This document shows positions 25,790-33,870 of a stretch of 64,000 nt of DNA, in pieces (the first letter of the stretch is position 1; every line of letters starts with the position of its first letter). A program made the position numbers and the translations under genes. The notes under the pieces are model-generated. The model was not told the origin of the DNA. It searched no databases and saw only the letters and a list, made by a program, of their open reading frames with translations. The DNA comes from Paenibacillus cellulositrophicus (lineage in GTDB: Bacteria > Bacillota > Bacilli > Paenibacillales > Paenibacillaceae): NCBI RefSeq assembly GCF_009363095.1, contig NZ_CP045295.1, positions 2,480,001 through 2,544,000 on the forward strand. Reading direction: 5' to 3'.

Positions 25790-26398
25790 TCAATCCATCA
25801 GAGCAATGAGCCAACCCCCGCTCGCTTTGTCCTTCAATAAAGAATAGGTCATGACGCCTTGCTCTATCTCTTTGTCGTTTATATTTCGATAAAAAGTAAC
25901 GACCACTTGAATACGTTTCGAGTCTTCCTCATAAGAAATTTCATTAACTTCGGAGAATTCAAACTTCACTCCATCTCCGTTCATATAATCGAACCAATCC
26001 ATATTCGCCTTGATGTCATTCTCACTAAGCATATTTTGTTTGAATTTCGCTCCATCATGATCAACAATGGCTTCCATATTATTTTGGACCTTGTTTGCTA
26101 TATCCTCCGTAAAAAAACCTTCCACGTAATCCGATAGTTCAAAAGAAACGCCCTCTTGGAAATTCTCCAGACTCGGTTTATCCTGACGGAAGTCTTTTTG
26201 ATAAAGAAGCGTTTTGCTGCCTGTTTTGGCATGGGAAGTAGTGGGAGTAGTGTTCGATTCATTGGCTTCCCCAGTGTTTTCTGCACGGTGAGTAGCCACT
26301 TCCCGGCTGACATCCACACGTTTCGGTTCTTGAACACATCCAGAAGCAGCAACGATCGCTAGAATAGCAATGACATGAAGCCCCTTTTGAAACCTCAT
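25790..26398 (-). CDS. Lipoprotein of unknown function
   Basis: A 202-residue secreted lipoprotein. The signal MRFQKGLHVIAILAIVAASGC ends in a lipobox with Cys21. A polar Ser/Thr/Glu linker follows (about 25-65), then a mixed domain (FELSDYVEGFFTEDIANKVQNNMEAIVDHDGAKF, VQVVVTFYRNINDKEIEQGVMTYSLLKDKASGGWLIALMD). The end resembles NTF2-like or tandem lipoprotein domains that report a ratio of residual activity, but I cannot name a family. ATG 26398 with GGAG 10 bp upstream is chosen over an earlier in-frame ATG. It is a single gene; neighbours give no clue. Confidence 0.75.
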   Translation of the reverse strand: MRFQKGLHVIAILAIVAASGCVQEPKRVDVSREVATHRAENTGEANESNTTPTTSHAKTGSKTLLYQKDFRQDKPSLENFQEGVSFELSDYVEGFFTEDIANKVQNNMEAIVDHDGAKFKQNMLSENDIKANMDWFDYMNGDGVKFEFSEVNEISYEEDSKRIQVVVTFYRNINDKEIEQGVMTYSLLKDKASGGWLIALMD

Positions 26399-26578
26399 TG
26401 TAATCAACTCCAATTCACAGACGGCATCCATCCCTATATATTCCAATATATCACATTAAAAAAATGCACCCTCCAACCGGTCAAATGAGCACAAGAAAAT
26501 TGCATCGTTTGATCCTATGGAAAGATGCATATGAGAGTATACGACCCACTCTTTTGCAGAAGGATGAACCCAGCTCTC

Positions 26579-28135
26579 TCAGGACACCGGAATCGTCGGG
26601 GCCTTCGGCCGGCTGCGCAAAGCCCGGGTCGCCTGCAGGGTGATGGCATACACGAGCAGCGATACAAGAATGGCCCCAAGCAGCGCAGCCGTCGCACCCA
26701 GCTGAACATGCTGTTCCAGGAAACGATGCGCGGCCAGCCCCGTCACCGTCATGACGATCCCCCCGATGCCCGCTTTGATCACCATGCGGAAGTCAAAATA
26801 AAAGCCGATCGAGCCCGCTACCGCGTAGAAGTTGAGCACGGTCAGCATCAGGATGCCGAGCCCGAACCCGAGCGCCACGCCGCGGATCCCCAGGTTCGAA
26901 CCGAGTACGAAGATCAGGCTGATCTCAAAAATATTGGTCATGATATGGTTCCACATCACGGTGGATGCTTTGCCCAGTCCAAGCAAAATCGCCTTCAGCG
27001 GCGCCTCAAAATAGTGGAGGAAAAACAGCGGTGCCAGCAGCTGCAGCAGCACCCCCGCTTCCGGCGAATGATACACGACCGTCGTCAGCGGCACCGCCCA
27101 CATATACAGAATGACGGTGCAGGGCACGCCGACCAGCAGCCCCGTGCGCATCGCCATGTCCATGCGGCTGTGCATGAGCCGGGTGTCGCCCTCCGCGCTG
27201 GCTTCGCTGATCGCCGGAATCAGCGCCGTCGACAGCGACTGGGTGAAGAAGCCGGGGAGGAACAGCAGCGGGATCGCGTACCCTGCGAGCATGCCGAACT
27301 GCTTCGTGGCCATCTCCACGCCAACACCGGCAAGAACGAGGCTCTTCGTAATAACGAGCGGCAGAAATGCATGATAGATCGAATGGATGAAGCCGCTGCC
27401 GGTCATCGGCAGGCCGATGCGCAGCAGGTCCCGCAGCGTGCGGTCCCCCTTGAGCCGCACGCTCGGAACAAACCGCCGCTGCTCCTTCGATTTTCCCCGG
27501 TTCGCCCACTTGAACACGGAGAACAAATACAGCAGGCCGACGCCTTCGCCGATCACCGAGGCCCCCATGGCTCCCGCCGCCGCGTAGGCGATGCCATAAG
27601 GCAGCAGCATGTTGACGACGCCGATGATGACGATGATCTGCGCCACATTCTCCAGAATGTCGGATAAGGCGAGCGGGTTCATGTTCTGCCGGCCGCGGAA
27701 ATACCCTTTCAGCACGGCAGACATGGCGATAATCGGGATGATCGGCGTAATCGCCACCATCGCATAATACGCCCGCTGGTCGGCCAGCACGATCGAAGCG
27801 ATCCACTTGGAGCCGAACAACGCGGCCAGGGTCAGCACGACGCTGAGCGTCCCCGTTACCGACAGCGAGACGGCGAGAATCCGTTTAATCCTCGCCTCGT
27901 CCCCTTTGACTTCCGCCTCGGACACCAGTTTCGAAATCGCAACAGGCAGCCCGAGCTCGGTCATCGTAATAAACAGCGGAAGCAGCGGATGGGCAATCAT
28001 CAAGAGCCCTACCCCTTCCGCTCCCAGAAAACGCGCCAGCACAATGCCGTTCACAAACCCAAGCCCTTTGGTAAAAAAAGACGACAGGGTCAAAACGAAC
28101 GTTCCACGGATAAAGCTTTGCTTGTTTAATCCCAT
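26579..28135 (-). CDS. spoVB: SpoVB-family lipid-linked glycan flippase
   Basis: A 518-residue membrane protein with about fourteen helices, the MOP/MATE-like flippase plan. The N terminus (FIRGTFVLTLSSFFTKGLGFVNGIVLARFLGAEGVGLLMIAHPLLPLFITMTELGLPVAISKLVSEAEVKGD) is the SpoVB/MurJ-superfamily pattern, and 518 residues equals the Bacillus SpoVB length. SpoVB acts in spore cortex synthesis, probably moving lipid-linked precursors across the membrane. Paralogues with related roles exist, so the sporulation assignment is probable rather than certain. The gene is monocistronic, with no good terminator visible after the stop. The initiation region has only a weak GGGATGTG ribosome site. Confidence 0.85.
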   Translation of the reverse strand: MGLNKQSFIRGTFVLTLSSFFTKGLGFVNGIVLARFLGAEGVGLLMIAHPLLPLFITMTELGLPVAISKLVSEAEVKGDEARIKRILAVSLSVTGTLSVVLTLAALFGSKWIASIVLADQRAYYAMVAITPIIPIIAMSAVLKGYFRGRQNMNPLALSDILENVAQIIVIIGVVNMLLPYGIAYAAAGAMGASVIGEGVGLLYLFSVFKWANRGKSKEQRRFVPSVRLKGDRTLRDLLRIGLPMTGSGFIHSIYHAFLPLVITKSLVLAGVGVEMATKQFGMLAGYAIPLLFLPGFFTQSLSTALIPAISEASAEGDTRLMHSRMDMAMRTGLLVGVPCTVILYMWAVPLTTVVYHSPEAGVLLQLLAPLFFLHYFEAPLKAILLGLGKASTVMWNHIMTNIFEISLIFVLGSNLGIRGVALGFGLGILMLTVLNFYAVAGSIGFYFDFRMVIKAGIGGIVMTVTGLAAHRFLEQHVQLGATAALLGAILVSLLVYAITLQATRALRSRPKAPTIPVS

Positions 28136-28265
28136 TGGTCACATCCCACCCACTGTTTGTCCTGATCTCTCTTTTATTAGCGTATTCGGACAAGGGGCAA
28201 TACATGCAGACAACCCTGGTTTCTTCGAATGCCTTTCCGGCTCTATGCAACCAAAGAAAAACATA

Positions 28266-28307
28266 AAGGAAGTCAATGGCGACGCATATCTCACCATTGA
28301 CTTCCTT
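28266..28307. terminator. Long perfect hairpin in the spoVB-TetR gap
   Basis: AAGGAAGTCAATGG (28266-28279) and CCATTGACTTCCTT (28294-28307) form a 14-bp stem around a 14-nt loop. It lies 114 bp after the TetR gene end and 130 bp before the spoVB start, both on the - strand. It may end TetR transcription or be a small structured RNA. Nothing else is visible in this 285-bp gap. Confidence 0.5.
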
Positions 28308-28420
28308 CGAAAGAGAATATGAACTAAAGGATTACTTGTAAGTTCATAGCAGTTCATTACATAGGGGACAGTTTACCAAAGGAACGGATACGGATTTTTC
28401 GTCTTGCTCTATACGACCTT

Positions 28421-29062
28421 TTAATACGATATTTTTTGGATCGTCTGCAGCAGCAGCTCTTCCATCTCGGCATCATCCACGGAATCGAGCATGTCCGGGA
28501 CGAACAGCTGGTATTTTTTCATCTTATAAAATTCAAACAGCGCCTGCTTCAACGAGAAGTCATGCCTCACAGCGAACGAAGGCTCTACCATCTGGCGGAG
28601 CATGAGATCGTCTTGTACAACAGACAAGGTGGAATTAACCGGATGAAAAACATTCTTCTCCACGCCCGCCTCATAAAACCGGCGCAAATTCCGGTGCCGC
28701 TCCAGTTCCGCCGTAACCAGCCTGTCGTATAGAACCGGATATACTCCCTTGAGGTCCTCCAGCAAAATATCGGGCATGTACAGCACGCATTGCAAAGATT
28801 GGATATACAACATATGGAATCTCTTGCCCCATGAGAGCTCCTCGTCCTGCAATTGGACGTCGGCATTTTGCAGAAAGGCGATGCAGTGATCCACAAACAT
28901 TTCAATGATTTCGTCTTTGGATGAAAAATATTTGTACAGCGTCACTTTGCTGATATCCATGTGGCGGGCCATGTCGTCCATATTGATGGTGCTGAACTTG
29001 CTTTTTCTCAACACCGGCTTGATTTTATCCAGGAACAAATTTTTGTTCTCTATCTTTTTCAT
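28421..29062 (-). CDS. TetR-family transcriptional regulator
   Basis: A 213-residue regulator. The N-terminal helix-turn-helix (FSTINMDDMARHMDISKVTLYKYFSSKDEIIEMFV, about 22-58) is a clear TetR pattern. The helical C-terminal half (LLEDLKGVYPVLYDRLVTAELERHRNLRRFYEAG...) is specific and unassigned. GGAGG precedes ATG 29062. No transporter or enzyme is divergent to it, so its target is not local, unless it is the spoVB gene downstream. An AT-rich tract with TATTATATCATATT (about 29092-29105) marks its promoter region. Confidence 0.87.
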   Translation of the reverse strand: MKKIENKNLFLDKIKPVLRKSKFSTINMDDMARHMDISKVTLYKYFSSKDEIIEMFVDHCIAFLQNADVQLQDEELSWGKRFHMLYIQSLQCVLYMPDILLEDLKGVYPVLYDRLVTAELERHRNLRRFYEAGVEKNVFHPVNSTLSVVQDDLMLRQMVEPSFAVRHDFSLKQALFEFYKMKKYQLFVPDMLDSVDDAEMEELLLQTIQKISY

Positions 29063-29260
29063 GTTGTCCTCCGCTCCAAACGCTTAATACTCCTATTATA
29101 TCATATTGGACTCCTTTCATTCCGTGCATTAGCTTATATGAAAAGAACTAAGTTAACGATCTTTCAGAAAACCAGTTAAATTTAAGGCGACTGGATCCGT
29201 ACCGTCGGCTCTTCACACCACGGATCATTAACACGTTTAACTTTTTGCCGCACAAAAAAA

Positions 29261-29292
29261 GCTGCCAAGCGCTCTAAACCCGCTTTGGCAGC
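29261..29292 (-). terminator. Terminator retained by the RpiR remnant
   Basis: GCTGCCAA (29261-29268) pairs with TTGGCAGC (29285-29292), extended by AGCG/CGCT inside, with seven A on the + strand before it (T run on the - strand). The remnant's stop codon (29274-29276) lies inside the hairpin. Confidence 0.8.
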
Positions 29293-29680
29293 ACTTTCTG
29301 ATATCTGCGCCGCAGCTCGTGCAGCTCCACGCTTCCCGCAACCGCCTGCTCCTCCATCTGCTTGCCGACCGCCACGATCAGCGTCTCGAGCAAGGCCACC
29401 GGCGCCACCATGGAGTGGAACTCCCACAGCTGGCCACGTGCGGTGTACAGGGTCACGTCAGCCTTCTCCAGCATGCCGCTGACCGCAAGATCGGTGACGA
29501 GCAGCGTGCGGTACCCCTTCACCTTGGCGTGGTCCAGCAGCACCGATAGCTCCGGCGACTCGGACACGAAGCCGAAGATGACAATGACGTCCTGGGCCTG
29601 CACATGCACCAGCAGGTTAAACAGCTCGTGCCCGCCCCGGTCGAGCCGATTCCTTTCCGAAGCGTCCAAGTTTCCTCTGT
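29274..29680 (-). pseudogene. Remnant of a MurR/RpiR-type regulator (half of the SIS domain)
   Basis: The frame covers only the second half of an SIS sugar-phosphate-binding domain. It shows QDVIVIFGFVSESPELSVLLDHAKVKGYRTLLVTD, WEFHSMVAPVALLETLIVAVGKQM and a final ELRRRYQKVLPKRV. Intact RpiR regulators are about 280 residues, with an N-terminal helix-turn-helix and a full SIS. Here the first 130 or so residues are absent, and the sequence before about 29680 shows no related coding in any frame. No ribosome site precedes the remaining frame. The intact terminator supports decay by 5' deletion. The 210 bp towards the next gene hold no recognised coding sequence. Confidence 0.7.
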
Positions 29681-29901
29681 CTTCTCCTGCGATCGGCATG
29701 CCCAAGGCGCCCTTCGGTCTTCTCGTATCCTCTTCTTTTGATCTATAAAAATCATTTTCATAGCCGTGTCTGCGAACCCCAACGTTTGCTCCAAAGCGGC
29801 AAATCCCTTGATTATTGTGCGTTTTACAATCTCTCTATGCCCATTCCCTTTCTCTCTTCCGGCATATGATACTCATACATTTGATATTTGGAGATGAGCA
29901 G

Positions 29902-30696
29902 ATGACAACCCCCATTGATGTGTTTATTCCGGCGATTGAGAAGGATCTGGCAACCCTCCCCCATGTCATTGATGCCGTCAGAAAATATGTACAGCACCCG
30001 ATCCACGAAATTATCATCGTGGCCCCCCGGAAGCAGCGGATTGTGGATTTGTGTGCGAAAAAGGGCTGCCGATTCGTGAACGAAGACACGGTTCTGCCCA
30101 TTACGAAAAAGGACATACACTACCAGTCCAAAACGTGGGACCGGTCCGGCTGGTTGTACCAGCAGCTGCTGAAGCTGGGCGGCGATAAGGTATGCTCATC
30201 CAAATACTATTTGGTGATCGACGCCGACACGGTGCTCATTCGCCCCCATACGTTCAAGACGGGCGACAAAACCGTGTTTTACTGCCGGAACTGGAGCCAG
30301 CCCGAATATTTCAACACGTACAAGAAGCTGATGGGCAAAAGCCGCGCCTCCAAGCGCTCCTTCGTCACGCATTACATGCTGTTCGAGAAAGCCAAAGTCA
30401 AACAGTTAAAGCGGGCGATCGAGGCCAAACATCATACGAGCTGGTACTCCGCCATTATGAGAAGCATGAACAAATCGAAGCAGTTTGCTTTTTCCGAGTT
30501 TGAAACGTACGGCAACTTCCTGTATTCGTCGGAGCCCGGCAGGATGGTGCTGAAACAGGCCAACAACAAAAGCCTGCATACGAGCTTTTCCCAAATCTCG
30601 CCTTCCAAGATGTCATCCCTGCAGCAAAAATACCGGTCTGTTTCTTTTCATGAACGAAAAGGGTATTCGAAATCTTCCAAGGTGAGACCGAAATGA
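29902..30696 (+). CDS. DUF6492-type glycosyltransferase-like protein
   Basis: A 264-residue cytoplasmic protein. The opening PIDVFIPAIEKDLATLPHVIDAVRKYVQHPIHEIIIVAP, and the acid motif YYLVIDADTVLI (D-A-D, about residue 104), recall GT-A-type nucleotide-sugar transferases of the DUF6492 group. ATG 29902 follows GGAGATGAGCAG; the frame is open 87 bp further upstream but without a ribosome site there. Its ATGA overlap with the GT4 gene shows translational coupling, so both probably modify the same glycan. The acceptor and donor sugar are not known; GDP-mannose is a candidate because of the third gene. Confidence 0.75.
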   Translation: MTTPIDVFIPAIEKDLATLPHVIDAVRKYVQHPIHEIIIVAPRKQRIVDLCAKKGCRFVNEDTVLPITKKDIHYQSKTWDRSGWLYQQLLKLGGDKVCSSKYYLVIDADTVLIRPHTFKTGDKTVFYCRNWSQPEYFNTYKKLMGKSRASKRSFVTHYMLFEKAKVKQLKRAIEAKHHTSWYSAIMRSMNKSKQFAFSEFETYGNFLYSSEPGRMVLKQANNKSLHTSFSQISPSKMSSLQQKYRSVSFHERKGYSKSSKVRPK

Positions 30697-31805
30697 AGCC
30701 CTATGTCGTTGTCTGGAAAGGCCCCGTCCACAAAGCCAGCGGTCTTGGCCGTGCCAGCAGAGCCTATGCCAAATCCTTGAAGCGGCAAGGGGTCGCCGTC
30801 CGGTTAAGCCCGCAAGACCACCGCAAGCCAAACGCCGCCCAAGTCAAAAAGGTTCTCATATACCATCATCTTCCCAGCCGCATGCAGTGGAAAAAAGAGC
30901 GCAGCACGTATGACTTCATCCTGTTGAACACGGTTTGGGAAACAAGCAGGCTCCCCAGAAGCTGGCTGCCCCATATGAACAAATTCGATGCCGTGTGCGT
31001 GCCGTCCCAGCATAATCGGCGGGTTCTCAGGAACTGCGGCGTCACCGTCCCGATTTTCGTCGTTCCCCATGGGGTGAATGCCCGGGAGTTTCATCCGAAC
31101 CATCCGAAGCTATCGTTGCCGGCAGCCGCCGGGAAGTTTACGTTCGTATCCGTCTTCGGCTTTCAGCACCGCAAAAACCCGGAGGGACTGCTGCGGGCGT
31201 ATTGGGAAGAGTTCTCTTCCAAAGATAACGTCATCCTGGTCATCAAAACGAACGGATATGCGGCCAATGAGACGGAGGCGTGGATTAAGCAGCAGGTCAT
31301 GCGGTACAAAAAGAGGCTGGGCATTCAGAAGGATACGGCCCCTGTCGTCATCATCGGCCACCATATGAGTGAAAGCCAGCTTAAAGGCCTGTATGCGCTC
31401 GGCGATGCCTTCGTCCTTCCTACACGCGGCGAGGGTGTCGGGCTGCCTTATTTAGAAGCGCTGGCAAGCGGCATACCGGTCATCGCCACCGGCTGGGGCG
31501 GGCAGATGGATTTCCTGACGCCCCGCAACTCCTTCCTGGTCCCCTATCAGCTCAAGAGCCCGGCGAGCAGCATGAACCGCGCCATTTCCAGAAGGTTCAG
31601 CAACTTGTTTGCGCAGAAGGGCCAGCGATGGGCCGAGCCGGATTTAAGCAGCCTCAAAAGGCTCATGAGGCAAGCGTACGAAAATCCTCGGCTTTGTAGA
31701 CAGAAAGGAAGCCAGGGCCGAAAAGATATGCTCCAGCTGTCGTGGGACCAGGCCGGAAAGCTCATGAAGAAGGCGATTGAAGAGACGATGCGTTCCAAGA
31801 AATAA
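30693..31805 (+). CDS. GT4-family glycosyltransferase
   Basis: A 370-residue GT-B-fold enzyme. The N-terminal half has SGLGRASRAYAKSLKRQG and a VPHGVNAREF hinge. The C-terminal donor site shows the GT4 EX7E motif in TRGEGVGLPYLEALASGIPVIAT. It probably moves mannose or a related sugar onto a cell-surface glycan. The start overlaps the stop of the preceding gene by 4 bp. The next gene makes GDP-mannose, the usual donor for such enzymes. No signal peptide or membrane segment is present, so it works at the cytoplasmic side. Confidence 0.88.
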   Translation: MKPYVVVWKGPVHKASGLGRASRAYAKSLKRQGVAVRLSPQDHRKPNAAQVKKVLIYHHLPSRMQWKKERSTYDFILLNTVWETSRLPRSWLPHMNKFDAVCVPSQHNRRVLRNCGVTVPIFVVPHGVNAREFHPNHPKLSLPAAAGKFTFVSVFGFQHRKNPEGLLRAYWEEFSSKDNVILVIKTNGYAANETEAWIKQQVMRYKKRLGIQKDTAPVVIIGHHMSESQLKGLYALGDAFVLPTRGEGVGLPYLEALASGIPVIATGWGGQMDFLTPRNSFLVPYQLKSPASSMNRAISRRFSNLFAQKGQRWAEPDLSSLKRLMRQAYENPRLCRQKGSQGRKDMLQLSWDQAGKLMKKAIEETMRSKK

Positions 31806-31847
31806 AGATGAAGGGTGATGGTTTTCGAAGGAAGGAGGATGAGAAAC

Positions 31848-33188
31848 ATGCGTATTGTACTGTTGTGCGGGGGATCGGGAAAAAGGCTGTGGCCTTTATC
31901 CAACGATATACGCTCCAAAGTATTCTTAAGGCTGCTGACCACGGAAGACGGGGTCAAGGAGTCGATGATCGAACGGATCTGCAGACAACTGGACGAGGCG
32001 GGGCTGCTCCAATCCACCTGTATCGTCACCCATCACAGTCAAGTAGAGATTACGCGCCGCTATGTCGGCGATGATATCCCGATTATCAGCGAGCCTTTTA
32101 AAAGAGGCACGTTCACGGCCGTCGCATTGGCCGCCAGTTATCTTCATGAAAAGCTGCAGGCCGATCCGGACGAAACCATTTGCATCCTTCCGGCGGACAC
32201 GTACGTCGACACCGCATTCTTCCGGCTGCTGCACCGGTTTCCCGACGTCCTGGGACGCTCCAGGGCGGATCTTGCTCTCCTCGGCACAAAGCCGGTGCAG
32301 CCTTCGGATCAGTTCGGCTATATCGTCCCGGCTCTGCCCAAGGCGGACGGCGAGTATGCTTTCGTCCAGCGGTTTATCGAAAAGCCAAATACACGCACGG
32401 CCCGCCGCCTCATGGCACATCAGGCGATGTGGAACTGCGGCGTCTTCGCCTTTCCCCTGAGGTTCATGCTGACCTATTTGAAGGACAAGGGCCACCCTGT
32501 CCGGATCGCGGAATGGCTGGCAAATTACGAACAGCTCCCCGAAGCCAGCTTCGACCGGGAAGTCGTCGAGACGACCCTCCCTGTCGTTGCCATGGAGTAC
32601 GGAGGGCACTGGACCGATCTGGGCAGCTGGATGGCGCTTACCGGCCATATGAAGGATCGAGTGATCGGATTCGGGCACATATCGGACGATTCCGCGGATA
32701 CCCATCTCATCAACGAGCTCCCTTATCCTATTGAAATTATTGGCGTCCCGGGGATCATTGCCGCGGCTAGCACCGACGGCATTCTGATCGCAAGCAAGGA
32801 GCATGCGCATCGGATCAAGGAACGGCTTGCCCTGGCGCCTCAAATTCCGATGTACGAAGAGAAGCGGTGGGGCTCCTGCCGGATCCTGAGTTACGGGACA
32901 GATGCATCCGGCGTGGAGACGATGATCAAGCAGGTGCGGCTTGCCGCCGGCATGTCTACAAGCTATCACGTTCATCACCGCCGGCAAGAATTGTTGACCG
33001 TGGTGATGGGCAGCGCGGAAGTGATCTTGGAGGAGCAGCGGTACCGCCTGAACGCCGGCGACGTGCTGAGGATTCCGGCCGGCGCCAAGCATGGCATCAA
33101 GGCCATTACTCCTCTGGAGCTGGTGGAAGTCCTGCTCGGCTCCGATCTTGCTCAGGAGGATATCACCCGCATTGCTGTGGACTGGTAG
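31848..33188 (+). CDS. manC: Mannose-1-phosphate guanylyltransferase / mannose-6-phosphate isomerase-like
   Basis: A 446-residue bifunctional-type enzyme that makes GDP-mannose. The nucleotidyltransferase core starts with MRIVLLCGGSGKRLWPLS (residues 1-18), has Lys in place of the usual Thr at the sixth position of GGSGTR, and continues with ILPADTYV, QFGYIVP, FIEKPN and WNCGVFAF. The C-terminal cupin (SYHVHHRRQELLTVVMGSAEV, LRIPAGAKHGI, about 370-440) is the isomerase-type domain. ATG 31848 follows AAGGAGG; an ATG 9 bp earlier is too close to that site. It is 42 bp behind the GT4 gene, in one operon. The common SRxxxPKQF stretch is diverged here (NDIRSKVFL), so specificity could differ. Confidence 0.87.
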   Translation: MRIVLLCGGSGKRLWPLSNDIRSKVFLRLLTTEDGVKESMIERICRQLDEAGLLQSTCIVTHHSQVEITRRYVGDDIPIISEPFKRGTFTAVALAASYLHEKLQADPDETICILPADTYVDTAFFRLLHRFPDVLGRSRADLALLGTKPVQPSDQFGYIVPALPKADGEYAFVQRFIEKPNTRTARRLMAHQAMWNCGVFAFPLRFMLTYLKDKGHPVRIAEWLANYEQLPEASFDREVVETTLPVVAMEYGGHWTDLGSWMALTGHMKDRVIGFGHISDDSADTHLINELPYPIEIIGVPGIIAAASTDGILIASKEHAHRIKERLALAPQIPMYEEKRWGSCRILSYGTDASGVETMIKQVRLAAGMSTSYHVHHRRQELLTVVMGSAEVILEEQRYRLNAGDVLRIPAGAKHGIKAITPLELVEVLLGSDLAQEDITRIAVDW

Positions 33189-33299
33189 AATGGCGTTTCG
33201 GTCCAAAATGTCGTAAATTTGCAGTAGGAATTGTGACCGGCCGAGCCGAAGTAGTCATCGATCGAACATGATTCCGCGGATAGCGGAAAGAGGAGGCCG

Positions 33300-33758
33300 A
33301 TGATGGAGCCGATGGTGGAGCCTGTGATCAAGACGGAAAGAAAGGCGTTTACCTTGTTCGGATGTTCCAAAGCTCATGATCCGGGCAAGCCGTACAGTGA
33401 GACGATTTTCGAATTGTTTGACCAGGTCTGGCATGAAGTACGCAGCAAAGAACTCGCTCACAAGGGGATCAATCACGTCGTCTATGAGCAGGGAAATATG
33501 GTATTTGCGGGAATCGAGCTGGTGACCCCGCCTGAGGAAAATTCCTTCTTGAAGAAGAAGGACGTCGTGCTCGAAAAATACGCCTACGGCAAGCACATCG
33601 GGCCTTACAGCGAATTGGACGCAACGTACCGGCGTATTGATGCGCTTCTCCAAGCCTCAGGAGAACACAAAGTGCTTCCCCTGATTGAGGTGTATGGCCA
33701 CTGGAACGAGGATGAGTCCAAGCTGGAGACGGAAATTTATCACAACCTCATTGGATAG
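33300..33758 (+). CDS. GyrI-like/AraC effector-binding domain protein
   Basis: A 152-residue protein consisting of one effector-binding domain of the GyrI/SOUL-like type (VIKTERKAFTLFGCSKAHDP, YEQGNMVFAGIELV, KKDVVLEKYAYGKHIGPYSELDATYRRI, IEVYGHWNED). Stand-alone members bind hydrophobic small molecules, and the glutamate-rich C-terminal strand fits. GAGGAGG precedes ATG 33300. There is no helix-turn-helix, so it is not a regulator by itself. It ends in a strong terminator and is a single gene. It could bind a drug or signal for an unlinked partner. Confidence 0.82.
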   Translation: MMEPMVEPVIKTERKAFTLFGCSKAHDPGKPYSETIFELFDQVWHEVRSKELAHKGINHVVYEQGNMVFAGIELVTPPEENSFLKKKDVVLEKYAYGKHIGPYSELDATYRRIDALLQASGEHKVLPLIEVYGHWNEDESKLETEIYHNLIG

Positions 33759-33819
33759 ATCCCTGTGTGCAATGAGGCCGTGCAAGTTTCTAGTTCGTTA
33801 GGATTATATGATCAATCTT

Positions 33820-33847
33820 AGGAGCAGTTTGTCTACTGCTCCTTTTG
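33820..33847 (+). terminator. Terminator of the GyrI-like gene
   Basis: AGGAGCAGT (33820-33828) and ACTGCTCCT (33835-33843) form a 9-bp stem with a 6-nt loop, followed by TTTTGC. Confidence 0.9.
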
Positions 33848-33870
33848 CTATGTAGAAGTTCGGCAAGAAC

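Noticed and set aside
26525..27667. 380-residue open frame on the + strand across spoVB
   Set aside because: Antisense shadow of a GC-rich membrane gene; His/Arg/Gln-rich composition and no domain.
28266..28307. Hairpin considered as a transposon end or MITE
   Set aside because: Single copy in the window, no target duplication and no transposase nearby.
31926..33206. 426-residue open frame on the - strand across manC
   Set aside because: Antisense shadow; composition unlike a protein, and the + strand has a clear ManC.
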